From the NCBI RefSeq assembly GCF_003258605.2, contig NZ_CP031264.1, positions 2,170,001 to 2,234,000 on the forward strand: a DNA stretch of 64,000 bases, in the 5' to 3' direction. The DNA comes from Peterkaempfera bronchialis. Lineage in GTDB: Bacteria > Actinomycetota > Actinomycetes > Streptomycetales > Streptomycetaceae. Numbering within the stretch: position 1 is the first letter of the stretch; each line of letters opens with the position of its first letter. Of this stretch, positions 1 through 7,840 are shown piece by piece. The notes under the pieces are model-generated. The model was not told the DNA's origin and searched no databases. It saw only the letters and a list, made by a program, of their open reading frames with translations. A program made the translations under genes and the position numbers.

Positions 1-1270
1 GGCGCAGCTGGTCCGGGCTGACCGGGCGACCCGGGCGGCCGGACACACCGTGCTCATGGAAGAGGTGCTGGGAGAGGCGGAAGTGGTCGGGTTCCTTGCC
101 GTAGGTGTCGATGTAGGAGCAGAGGCCCTTGAGGTAGACGTCGAGCTTCTGCTCGCCGCCGGACGGCCCCGCCTCGGCGGACACCGACTGCGGCACACCT
201 TCGGGCTGCGGTTCGGGCTGCGGTTCGGGCCGACGCTCGGGCATCGGCTCCGGCTCCGGCATCGGCTCGTCGAGCGCGGGCTCCTGCTCCGCGACCCGGC
301 GCCTCCGCTGCGGCTCGGGCACCAGCAGCGGGCGGCGGTGCCCGTTCACCGACGCCACCACGACCGGTTCGGGCTCCAGGTCCGGTTCCCGCTCGGGCGC
401 AGGGTCAGGCGCGGATTGGGGTTCGGGTTCGGCTTCGGACTCCACCGCTGGGGCACTGCGCTGACCCGGAAGCCGCCGGGGCTGCCCCAGCGCCGACGGC
501 GGGATCTCACGTGGCCGAGACGGACCATCCACCGTGCCCGCCGACTCCTGTGTCCGCTCCTGCACCCGCTCCTGACGCTGCTCCCACTCCTGGTCCTGCT
601 GCCGCTCCTGCTCGACGGGGACATCCAGCGGCACCCCGTACCGGGCCAGCTTGAGCGGCAGCAGCGCCTCGATCGGCGCGGCGCGGCGCCAGTTGCGCCC
701 GTACCGGGCACGCAGCCGGGCCCGGTACACCAGGCGGTTCTGCTCATGGCGCACCACCTCGTCGTAGGAGCGCAGCTCCCAGAGCTTCATACGGCGCCAC
801 AGCCGGAAGGTCGGGACCGGGGCCAGCAGCCAGCGGACCAGCCGGACCGACTCCATGTGCCGGTCGGCCGTGATGTCCGCGATCCGGCCGACGGCATGCC
901 GGGCCGCCTCGACCACGACCACGAAGAGGACCGGGATCGCGGCGTGCATCCCCATCCCCAGCGGGTCGGGGTAGGACGCGGCGGCGTTGAAGACCACCGT
1001 GGCGGCGGTGAGCAGCCACGCGGTCTGCCGCAGCAGCGGGAAGGGGATGCGCAGCCAGGTGAGCACCAGGTCCAGGGCCAGCAGCACCACGATCCCGGCA
1101 TCGATGCCGAGCGGGAAGGCGTAGGAGAAGGTGCCGAAGCCTTTGCGTACGGCCAACTCGCGCACCGCGCTGTAGGAACCGGCGAAGCCGATACCGGCGA
1201 TCAGGCAGGCGCCGGCGGCGACCAGGCCGATCAGTGCACGGTGCGCGCGGGTTATCGAGGGGCGTGCCAC
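1..1270 (-). CDS. DUF2637 (SpdB2-like) membrane protein, 3' end outside window
   Basis: The reading frame is open from a GTG start at 1270 down to base 1, so at least 423 residues are seen and the C-terminus is missing. The N-terminal 130 residues hold about four hydrophobic helices, with LGMGMHAAIPVLFVVVVEA in the third or fourth, as in DUF2637 proteins. A charged linker and a long Pro/Glu/Arg-rich region follow. The last visible part (YGKEPDHFRLSQHLFHEHGV and SGRPGRPVSPDQLR) looks like the small winged-helix-like domain that ends DUF2637/SpdB2 proteins. The family is named after spread proteins of actinomycete plasmids, but chromosomal copies are common and their role is unknown. No plasmid-transfer partner gene is seen nearby. 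Confidence 0.75.
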   Translation of the reverse strand, partial: MARPSITRAHRALIGLVAAGACLIAGIGFAGSYSAVRELAVRKGFGTFSYAFPLGIDAGIVVLLALDLVLTWLRIPFPLLRQTAWLLTAATVVFNAAASYPDPLGMGMHAAIPVLFVVVVEAARHAVGRIADITADRHMESVRLVRWLLAPVPTFRLWRRMKLWELRSYDEVVRHEQNRLVYRARLRARYGRNWRRAAPIEALLPLKLARYGVPLDVPVEQERQQDQEWEQRQERVQERTQESAGTVDGPSRPREIPPSALGQPRRLPGQRSAPAVESEAEPEPQSAPDPAPEREPDLEPEPVVVASVNGHRRPLLVPEPQRRRRVAEQEPALDEPMPEPEPMPERRPEPQPEPQPEGVPQSVSAEAGPSGGEQKLDVYLKGLCSYIDTYGKEPDHFRLSQHLFHEHGVSGRPGRPVSPDQLR

Positions 1271-1430
1271 GGCGCTCTCATCCTCCGGGTCTCGGCGGCA
1301 CCGGACGGCACAGCTTGCCACACCCCGGTTTCCGGCCGATGGCCCGGCAGCCCCTTGCCAGGAGTCGGCGAGACGGGCCCCGGGCGGGCTTCCCGGTCGG
1401 CACACTTCCCGGTCGGCACAATCGACGTCC

Positions 1431-2462
1431 ATGACCTCGCATGCGCGACTGCGCACGATCACCGACGACCTGCACATCTGGTCGCCGCAGCCCTCCACGG
1501 GCTGGGGCATGGCCAACTGCGGGCTGCTGAGCCCCCGCAGGGGTCGCACCGCAGCCTGGATCGACAGCCCCTACGACCGCGCCCGGGCCCTGGAGTTCCT
1601 GGAGCTGGGCCGACCGCTGCTCGCCGAGGGTGCCCGCATCGACCGGGTCATCGTGACCCATGGGAACGGCGATCACCTGTGGGGCGCGGAGGTGGTCCCG
1701 GAGGCGGAGGTCATCGCCACCCGGGAGACCCTGGGCCACATCGACCACGAGCCCGACCCGGAGCAGCTCCACGCCCTGGTGCACGGCATCGACCCCGACA
1801 CGGTGCTGGGCTGGTACCTCAGGCGCAGCTTCGGCCGCTTCGACTGGTCGGGCACCGAGGTCCGCCGACCCGGCACGGTCTTCACCGGCGAGTTGGAGCT
1901 GCAGGTGGGGGACATCCCGGTGCACCTCATCGCCCTGCCCCCGGCCCACACGGCGGGCGACCTGCTGGTCCATCTCCCGCAGCAGGGCACGGTCTTCACC
2001 GGCGACGTGGTCTTCGCCCACACCGCGGACCAGCCGGGGGACCACCCCGTGCACTGGGCGGGCCCGCTGGCGGGCGTGGTCTCCGCCTGCGAGCGGGCGC
2101 TGGCCACCGGTGCGTCGACCTTCGTCCCCGGTCACGGCCCGATCCTGGACCGGGAGGGCGTCCAGGGCCACATCGGGTACCTGGAGTACGTCCGCGAGCG
2201 CGCCCACCGGCTGCACACGGCGGGGGTCCCGGCCCTGGAGGCCGCCTGCCGGGTCATCGCGGAGCGGCGTCATCCGGGGATGTCCCTGCCCGAGCGGCTG
2301 GTGGTCACCATCGCCACCGAGTACCGGCATCTGGAGGGCGGCGGCGGGCTGCCCGACATGCTGGCGACCGTGAGCCAGGTCGCCCAGGTGGCATGGGAGT
2401 TGGAGCACCCCGGCCTGCCTACCCCGCGCGCGGCGGAGCAGCCGTCGGCCGACCGGCCCTGA
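1431..2462 (+). CDS. MBL-fold metallo-hydrolase
   Basis: A 343-residue metallo-beta-lactamase-fold hydrolase. The signature is THGNGDHLWG near residue 76, where the usual HxHxDH has Asn at the second metal-ligand position, a variant found in many cyclase/glyoxalase-like members. Other family positions are PAHTAGD (about residue 170), GDVVFAHTAD (about 190) and VPGHGPI (about 230). A helical C-terminal tail of about 100 residues follows. The substrate cannot be told from sequence. It is cytoplasmic, with no signal peptide. The start chosen is the first ATG; its ribosome-binding site is weak. A strong hairpin at 2484-2517 closes the unit. Confidence 0.85.
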   Translation: MTSHARLRTITDDLHIWSPQPSTGWGMANCGLLSPRRGRTAAWIDSPYDRARALEFLELGRPLLAEGARIDRVIVTHGNGDHLWGAEVVPEAEVIATRETLGHIDHEPDPEQLHALVHGIDPDTVLGWYLRRSFGRFDWSGTEVRRPGTVFTGELELQVGDIPVHLIALPPAHTAGDLLVHLPQQGTVFTGDVVFAHTADQPGDHPVHWAGPLAGVVSACERALATGASTFVPGHGPILDREGVQGHIGYLEYVRERAHRLHTAGVPALEAACRVIAERRHPGMSLPERLVVTIATEYRHLEGGGGLPDMLATVSQVAQVAWELEHPGLPTPRAAEQPSADRP

Positions 2463-2483
2463 GCCGATCGCGGTCCCGGTCGC

Positions 2484-2517
2484 GGCCCCGGCCGGCGCAG
2501 CGGCGCCGGCCGGGGCC
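2484..2517. terminator. Bidirectional hairpin terminator
   Basis: Perfect 15-bp inverted repeat (GGCCCCGGCCGGCGC and its complement) with a 4-base AGCG loop. It lies between the convergent MBL hydrolase and lamin-tail genes. No T-run follows, as is usual for actinomycete terminators. Confidence 0.75.
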
Positions 2518-2527
2518 CGGGGGTCGG

Positions 2528-2983
2528 TCAGCAGGCGGTCCAGGAGCGGCGGCTGTCGTTGTAGGAGCAGGTGTCCTGCACGGCGCCCGAGGCGCGCTTG
2601 AGGGTGGCCTTGTCGCGGTCGTTGTTCCACACGTAGGCGCGGCGCTGCTGGTAGAGGTGGGCGGCGGTGTTGCTGCCCCGTCCGGTGTGGACGGTGACGG
2701 TCTTGCCCGGCTTGAGGGTGAAGGACGGGAAGACGTAGGAGTGCCGGGAGGCGTCGACCAGGGTCCAGCCGCGCAGGCTGACCGCCTTGGACGTGGTGTT
2801 CTTGATCTGCACGTACTCGGCGTTGAGGCTCGCGTTGGAGCGGGTGTCCTTGCCGGGGCTGTCGTAGTAGATCTTGGTGAGGTGCACCGATCCGGCGGCC
2901 TCCGCCGGGCCTGCGGTGAGCAGGCCGGTGGTCGCGCCGAGGGCGGCGACGGCGATGGCGGCGGATATACGGCTCTTCTGCAA
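2528..2983 (-). CDS. Secreted lamin-tail-domain protein
   Basis: A 151-residue protein starting at TTG (2983), chosen because GAAAGG lies about 10 bases upstream and the product then begins with a clean signal peptide: KSR, a hydrophobic helix, and an AEA cleavage region near residue 26. The mature part is a single lamin-tail (LTD) Ig-like fold: NAEYVQIKNTTSKAVSLRGW, then SYVFPSFTLKPGKTVTVHTG and a conserved WNNDRDKATLK stretch. Two Cys near the C-terminus may form a disulfide. Bacterial LTDs of this kind are extracellular and often occur beside nucleases or in wall-associated proteins; here the domain stands alone. A longer GTG/ATG start upstream would destroy the signal peptide. Confidence 0.8.
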   Translation of the reverse strand: MQKSRISAAIAVAALGATTGLLTAGPAEAAGSVHLTKIYYDSPGKDTRSNASLNAEYVQIKNTTSKAVSLRGWTLVDASRHSYVFPSFTLKPGKTVTVHTGRGSNTAAHLYQQRRAYVWNNDRDKATLKRASGAVQDTCSYNDSRRSWTAC

Positions 2984-3555
2984 GGGGACGTCACCTTTCG
3001 CATGGTGGTCCGGAGCCTGCGCGGATTCCTGCTGCGGCCATGGGCCCGGGCGCGCGGAGCATGCCTCGGGCTGCCGCGCACGGAGGCTCCGGAAGGGACC
3101 CGCACGGGTGTCCTGACGACCGGCGGTGTTGCAGCGTAGCGCACGCCTCAACCATCACGCCGACACAATCCCTCCATCTCCCAGGCGGGTTGGCGTCCTG
3201 GGCGGAACCGCCGACAACGCACCGCAATGGTGCCGATGACCGACCGGACGCCCGCCGCTCCCCCCGCCGGGCACCGCCACTGACGGCTGGGCGCCGACAT
3301 CGGCGGGCCGGTCTCCGGCGTACCATGGGGGGCCGCCGCTGAAGGCGTCCGGACCGTCGCGCAGGTGACGGACCGATACCCGCATCGTGCGGTCACGATT
3401 CGGCAAAACCCGCTGGTAGCCGGGCCCGGATGTGATGGGCTGCCCCGGAGGTGAGGCAGCCGATGGACGGGGCCGCGTCGGGCAGCGGTGACCTACCCCG
3501 CCCTACCGGCGAGGAAAAGGTCCGGCGGCATCCAAGGACACAGGGAGAGCAGGCA
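2984..3555. other. Intergenic region upstream of the motor-like module
   Basis: 572 bases between divergent genes. No open frame here has a plausible start or recognisable product. It holds an inverted repeat ATCGTG-N4-CACGAT at 3384-3399, which could be an operator for the operon starting at 3556. No riboswitch or RNA gene was recognised. Confidence 0.5.
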
Positions 3556-4983
3556 GTGCCGCACGCACAGCTGACGGATCGGACCGAACTTGCCCGCCTG
3601 CTCACGGAACTTGCCGACCACCCGTTCCTGACGCCACGCGCGGCCGAACTCCGGGGACTGGCCGAAGACCTGCGCCAGGACACCGACCTGGACCAGTGGG
3701 CCGAGTTGGACCTGCTGCACTCCTTCGCCCGGCCCGACGACTTCGCCGCCCCGCAGCGCCCCGCCCGGTCCGGCGCGCTGGCAGGGCTGCTCGCCCTCGC
3801 CCGCCAGCTGAAGGGCCTGGCGCCGGGCGCCGCGCTGCGCCACCTGCGGGACCGGTTCCGGGAGCGGCCGGTCCGCGAGGACCTGGCCGAGGCCGCGCTG
3901 GGGGTCCTGGTCTTCGTGCCGCTGCTGGTCACCTGGTTCGCGCTGATGGAGGCTTCCGACGCCTACGGGGAGCTCAGCCGGGAGGACCCCCGGCAGGCGT
4001 CCCGGCCCTTCCTCCAGCTGTGGCAGTCGGGCTTCGGCGGCCGGCTGCCCTGGCCGGCCCGGTTCGGGAACGTGGCGCTGCTGGCGGTGGTGCTGATCAC
4101 CCTGCTGCTGATGGTGGCCGGCTGGCATGCCCGGCTGCGGGCCCGGGCGACCCGTGAGCAGGTCGCGGAGCAGGAGCAGCGGACCGCGCTGGCGGCCGAG
4201 TTGGCCTCGGTACTGACCCGTACGCAGCTGCTGCTGATCGGTCACCGGGCCTCCTCCCCCCAGCGGTTCACCGCCGAACTCACCAAGGCCGCAGGCCGGA
4301 TGGAGCAGCTCGGCCGCAAGGCGGTGGCCGCCCAGACGTCGCTGGCCCGTGCGGCGGCCTCGGCCGAGGGGGCGGCGACCGTGCTCCAGGAGGCCGCCTG
4401 CCGACTGGCCGACGAGGTGCCGCCGCTGGGCGACGCGGCGGCCAGGATCGAGCGGGCCGTCAAGGCCGGCAGCGACACCCTGCAAGCCATGCACACCGGT
4501 ACGGCGGACGCGGTACGGGGTGTCGGCGACCGGATCAGCCACGCCGGCGAGGTGGTGGACGCCGCCGTGACCAAGCTGGCGGGTGTCCAGCAGCGGCTGC
4601 TGACCAGTTCGCAGTCGGCCGTCGAGGAGACCGTACGGGCGTCCCGGGCCCTGGTCGACAGCGCGGGGCGCACGGCGGGCGCCGTGGACGAGATGCGGCA
4701 GAGCGCCGAGCGGTGGGATGCGGCGGCGGCCCACTGGGAGAACGCTGCCGCCCGGTTGGACTCCGGCATCCGGCGGCTGACCGGCGTCCCCGTGCAGCGC
4801 GCGGACGCGCTGGAGGTCGTGCCGGTGGCGACCACGCTGTCCGGTTGGCCGCACGACCACGGCCCGGCCCACCGTGGCACCCAGATCGGCACCGGCACCG
4901 CACCGGTGCGGGGGGCGGCGCCCCGGGATACCGTCCCCGGGACCGCCGCAGGCGGCCCGGCCGGGCAGGAACACAGCCGGTGA
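3556..4983 (+). CDS. Two-helix membrane protein with long coiled coil (MCP/MotA-like architecture)
   Basis: 475 residues from GTG 3556, chosen for the AGGGAG site 8 bases upstream; the frame is open further upstream but that part looks non-coding. A helical N-terminal domain (1-105) precedes helix 1 (about 112-132, ALGVLVFVPLLVTWFALMEA). A loop of about 38 residues with FLQLWQSGF and helix 2 (about 171-190) follow. From 195 to 430 it is an Ala/Arg/Glu-rich helical region of chemoreceptor coiled-coil type, with repeated AA..A.. heptads, then a disordered tail. The stop overlaps the next start (GTGA). No chemotaxis genes are near, so a receptor role is unlikely. The combination with the next gene recalls ion-channel/stator pairs with a coiled-coil tail, but only two helices are seen where MotA/ExbB have three or four. 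Confidence 0.85.
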   Translation: MPHAQLTDRTELARLLTELADHPFLTPRAAELRGLAEDLRQDTDLDQWAELDLLHSFARPDDFAAPQRPARSGALAGLLALARQLKGLAPGAALRHLRDRFRERPVREDLAEAALGVLVFVPLLVTWFALMEASDAYGELSREDPRQASRPFLQLWQSGFGGRLPWPARFGNVALLAVVLITLLLMVAGWHARLRARATREQVAEQEQRTALAAELASVLTRTQLLLIGHRASSPQRFTAELTKAAGRMEQLGRKAVAAQTSLARAAASAEGAATVLQEAACRLADEVPPLGDAAARIERAVKAGSDTLQAMHTGTADAVRGVGDRISHAGEVVDAAVTKLAGVQQRLLTSSQSAVEETVRASRALVDSAGRTAGAVDEMRQSAERWDAAAAHWENAAARLDSGIRRLTGVPVQRADALEVVPVATTLSGWPHDHGPAHRGTQIGTGTAPVRGAAPRDTVPGTAAGGPAGQEHSR

Positions 4984-5546
4984 ACCGCCAGACACCACGG
5001 TCCGGCCGCACGCTCGGGCCTGCGCTCGTGGGATGGCTCTTCGCCGATCTGCTGCTGGTCCTCGCCCTGGTCGCGATGGGAGGCCAGGCCGACCCGCTGG
5101 CGGCCCAGACCTCCGCATCGCCGTCCCCGTTACCGTCCGCATCACCGTCACCGCAGCCGACTCGTACGCCCACGGCCACGCCCACCCTCACGGCCACGCC
5201 CACACCCACGCCCACGCCCACGCCCACCCCCGAGCCGACGCCCAGCGGGCCCCGCGCGGTGGAGAAGGCCTCGGTGACATTCGCCGTGCAGGGGGTCGAC
5301 CGCAGCAGCCTGCTGGACCAGATCCGGCAGGCGACCCGGCGCTACGGCCACCGGCAGGCCGCTATCGTGCTGACCTTCGGCGGCGGAACCGCCGGGGAGG
5401 CGTACGCCGCCAAGGTCAACGGCCTGCTGGAGGCCGCCCGTCCCGGGCTGTTCCCCAGCGGCACGACCACGCGCGACTACCTCAACCTGAGCGGGCGGTC
5501 GGACACCGCCACGCTGGAGGTCTTCTTCTACACCTCCCCCCACTGA
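4980..5546 (+). CDS. Single-helix protein with intramembrane Asp and Pro/Thr stalk (MotB/ExbD-like)
   Basis: 188 residues from GTG 4980, which overlaps the upstream stop by four bases (translational coupling); GCAGGA lies upstream. After a short basic N-terminus, residues 14-33 form one membrane helix, GWLFADLLLVLALVAMGG, with Asp23 inside it. This resembles the proton-carrying helix of MotB, ExbD, TolR and ZorB. A Ser/Pro/Thr repeat stalk (45-90, TPTPTPTP) leads to a globular C-terminal domain (93-188) with beta-strand/helix pattern ASVTFAVQG, RQAAIVLTFGGG and AYAAKVNGLLEAA, loosely OmpA/MotB-like. The fold assignment is inference; the helix and stalk are plain. It probably sits in the membrane with its domain outside. 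Confidence 0.85.
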   Translation: MNRQTPRSGRTLGPALVGWLFADLLLVLALVAMGGQADPLAAQTSASPSPLPSASPSPQPTRTPTATPTLTATPTPTPTPTPTPEPTPSGPRAVEKASVTFAVQGVDRSSLLDQIRQATRRYGHRQAAIVLTFGGGTAGEAYAAKVNGLLEAARPGLFPSGTTTRDYLNLSGRSDTATLEVFFYTSPH

Positions 5547-5568
5547 CTGCCAGAGAGGACGGAAGCCA

Positions 5569-7758
5569 GTGGAAGGAAGCCGGTGGGCGCGGCCCGGTGG
5601 CCACGGCAGGGACCTGCCGCAGAAGCCGCAAGGGCCGCAGGGGCCGCCAGCGCCACCGATGCCGCTGCCGGTGCCGGTGCCGGTGCCGGTGCCGCCGTAC
5701 TTCCCCGGGCTGGCCGGATACCGCGAACTGGTCGCCGAGCTGCATGCGCTGGGCCTGCGGCACGCCGCCGAACTGCTGCGCCCCCCTGCCACGCCCGGCG
5801 CCGGCGCACCCACTCCGCCGCAGGGGGGCCTCCGGGTGCTCGACGGGCTGTGGTTCCCGGGCCGTGGAGAGAGCCGGCTGCTGGTCGACCGGGCTTTCCT
5901 ACGCGAGGCCAAGGACCGCTGGGACGCCTCCGGTGACCCCCGTGCTCCCGCCGTGGGGGGTCTGCTGCGCCGCCTGGGCGCCGCGCTGGCCGCCGATCCG
6001 CAGGCGCTGCACAGGGTCGTGCTCTACCAACTGTGCTGCCTGCTGCGGGACTCCCCCGGCCGACCCCGGGCCGTGGACGCCGAGGCGCTCGGTGTCCACC
6101 CCGAGGAGTCGGGACGGCTGGCGGCGGCGGTCGACGGCTTCCCCGCAGCCGGCCCGGTACGCAGCGCGGCGGAGTGCGTCGTCGACGCCGTCGCCGAGCG
6201 GCGGCTGAACCACGCCGCCACGCTGGCCGGGCGGCTCACCGCCCAGTCGGCCGCCGACCGTGCGCTGGCCGACCTGCTCGTAACGGTGGACCAGCGGGTC
6301 CGGCAGGTGGGGCTGCTCCGGCGGCAGGCGGCCGAGATGCGGCAGCGGGGCCGGGCGTCCGAGGCCGCCCGGCTGCTGCTGCGCGCGGTGCGCCAGTCAG
6401 TGGACGACCCCGCTGCCATGGCGGACCTGCTGGCCTCGGCAGCGCACTGCGCGGACGAGGCGCAGTCCGCAGACGCCGTGGACCTCCGGACGGACGTGGC
6501 GCCGGACGGAATGCGGCTGCGGTGGACGGCCGTGCGGGGCTCCAGGTTCGGCGTCGGCGTCGGCGTCGGGCTCGGCAACACGCTCCAGTACCGGGTGCTG
6601 CGCTTCCCGGACGGCCGCCCCGAGGAGGCCGTGGAGGTCGCGACGACAACCGACCGGACCTCACTGCTCGACCCCGAGGTCCCCCCGGCGGTGCCGCTGC
6701 GCTACGCGGTGGTGCCGCTGCGCGGCCATCACCTGGCGGGAGTTCCCCTGGCCACGCCGCTGCTGGTCGCCACCCCCGAGGTCGGGCGGCCGGTGGCCAC
6801 GGCGGTGCCCGACGGTCTGGCACTGTCCTGGCAGCCCCATCCGCGCGCGGTGGCGGTCCGGGCCCGGCGCTGGGCGGCGGGCGGCCCGGATTCCACCTCG
6901 GCGCCGGGCGCAGTGGTCCCCTGCACCGCCGACGGGCTGCTCGACGCGGAGCTGCCGCCCGGCTCCTACCGCTATCTGGTGGCCAGCGCCTACCCCGGCC
7001 CGTCCGGTGAGCCGGTGTGGTCGCCGGGCCGGACGGTGGAAGCGACGGCGGAGAGCTGGCCCTCCCCGGTGGCGTCGCTGACCGTGGAGCCGCCGGACGG
7101 CGAGGGCAGGGTGCGGCTGCGGTGGACCGCCACCGCGCGCGGACAGGACCGCCTGGTGCCGTGGTCCCGACCGCCGGTGACGCCCGGCGAGGATCTCTCC
7201 GCCCGGCTGGACGGGCTTCCGGCCGCGCTTGCCGAGAAGCCCGGTCCAGCCGCCGCGCAGCGCCAGGCGGAGCTGGTGCCACCGCCCCGGACGGCCACCA
7301 GGATCACCGCCGTCACCGTGCTCGGCCGGCGCGCGGTCGCCGGGCCCTCGGTGCTGATCGAGACCCCCGGCACCGTCACCGGCCTGGCGGTCCGCCGGGT
7401 GGACGACGGCAGTCACGCGGAGGTCCGCTTCGACTGGCCGGACCCCGCCGTCCTGGTGCTGGTGGCCTGGGAGTCCGACGGGACCCACTACGAACACCGG
7501 GTGGCGCGCAGCAGCTACCGGGCGCAGGGGCTGCGCATACCCGTGGACCGCGGGCCGTCCCGGGTCGCGGTGACCCCGCTCCCGCGCCCCGACGCGGCAG
7601 CGGCGGTGGCCGGCACCGCATGGGCCCCCCTGGACCCGGCCCCACCCCCACCCACCCCCGCACCCCCGTCCCCCACACCCCCCGGCCCCACACCGCCCAC
7701 CCCCTCCCCCACCCGACCCCGCCCACCCTGGCCCCGACGCCGGACCCAGCGCCCCTGA
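5569..7758 (+). CDS. Fn3-like multidomain protein, third gene of motor-like module
   Basis: 729 residues from GTG 5569 with GAGAGGACGG upstream and only 22 bases after the previous stop. The order is a Pro/Val-rich start (PVPVPVPVPP), an all-helical region (about 55-310) containing two RQAAEMRQRGRASEAARLLL-type TPR-like helices, then several beta-rich repeats from about 315 to 690. The repeats (RLRWTAVRG, LALSWQPHP, RVRLRWTATA, EVRFDWPDP) have the fibronectin-III-like W/Y pattern. The last 40 residues are almost only Pro/Thr/Arg. No signal peptide or membrane helix is seen, so it is probably cytoplasmic. Proteins of this build recur in actinomycetes with unknown role. The operon context suggests it works with the two membrane proteins. 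Confidence 0.85.
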   Translation: MEGSRWARPGGHGRDLPQKPQGPQGPPAPPMPLPVPVPVPVPPYFPGLAGYRELVAELHALGLRHAAELLRPPATPGAGAPTPPQGGLRVLDGLWFPGRGESRLLVDRAFLREAKDRWDASGDPRAPAVGGLLRRLGAALAADPQALHRVVLYQLCCLLRDSPGRPRAVDAEALGVHPEESGRLAAAVDGFPAAGPVRSAAECVVDAVAERRLNHAATLAGRLTAQSAADRALADLLVTVDQRVRQVGLLRRQAAEMRQRGRASEAARLLLRAVRQSVDDPAAMADLLASAAHCADEAQSADAVDLRTDVAPDGMRLRWTAVRGSRFGVGVGVGLGNTLQYRVLRFPDGRPEEAVEVATTTDRTSLLDPEVPPAVPLRYAVVPLRGHHLAGVPLATPLLVATPEVGRPVATAVPDGLALSWQPHPRAVAVRARRWAAGGPDSTSAPGAVVPCTADGLLDAELPPGSYRYLVASAYPGPSGEPVWSPGRTVEATAESWPSPVASLTVEPPDGEGRVRLRWTATARGQDRLVPWSRPPVTPGEDLSARLDGLPAALAEKPGPAAAQRQAELVPPPRTATRITAVTVLGRRAVAGPSVLIETPGTVTGLAVRRVDDGSHAEVRFDWPDPAVLVLVAWESDGTHYEHRVARSSYRAQGLRIPVDRGPSRVAVTPLPRPDAAAAVAGTAWAPLDPAPPPPTPAPPSPTPPGPTPPTPSPTRPRPPWPRRRTQRP

Positions 7759-7840
7759 ACCGCCCAGCCGCTCTGAGTCCGCCGTATCCCGCTGCCGCTG
7801 CCACTGCCACCAGCCGCACGGGTGACAGGCCTGGCGCGTA

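Noticed and set aside
1278-2630. 450-residue minus-strand frame opposite the MBL hydrolase
   Set aside because: The MBL hydrolase on the other strand has clear catalytic motifs; this frame is its antisense shadow.
50-3139. 1,029-residue plus-strand open frame
   Set aside because: Arg/Gly/Pro/His-rich without motifs; it runs antisense to the DUF2637 and lamin-tail genes and out of frame through the MBL gene. A shadow of high-GC coding sequence.
3556-4983. Methyl-accepting chemotaxis receptor
   Set aside because: The coiled coil is receptor-like, but there are no che genes and no recognisable conserved hairpin-tip motif, and the operon partners differ.
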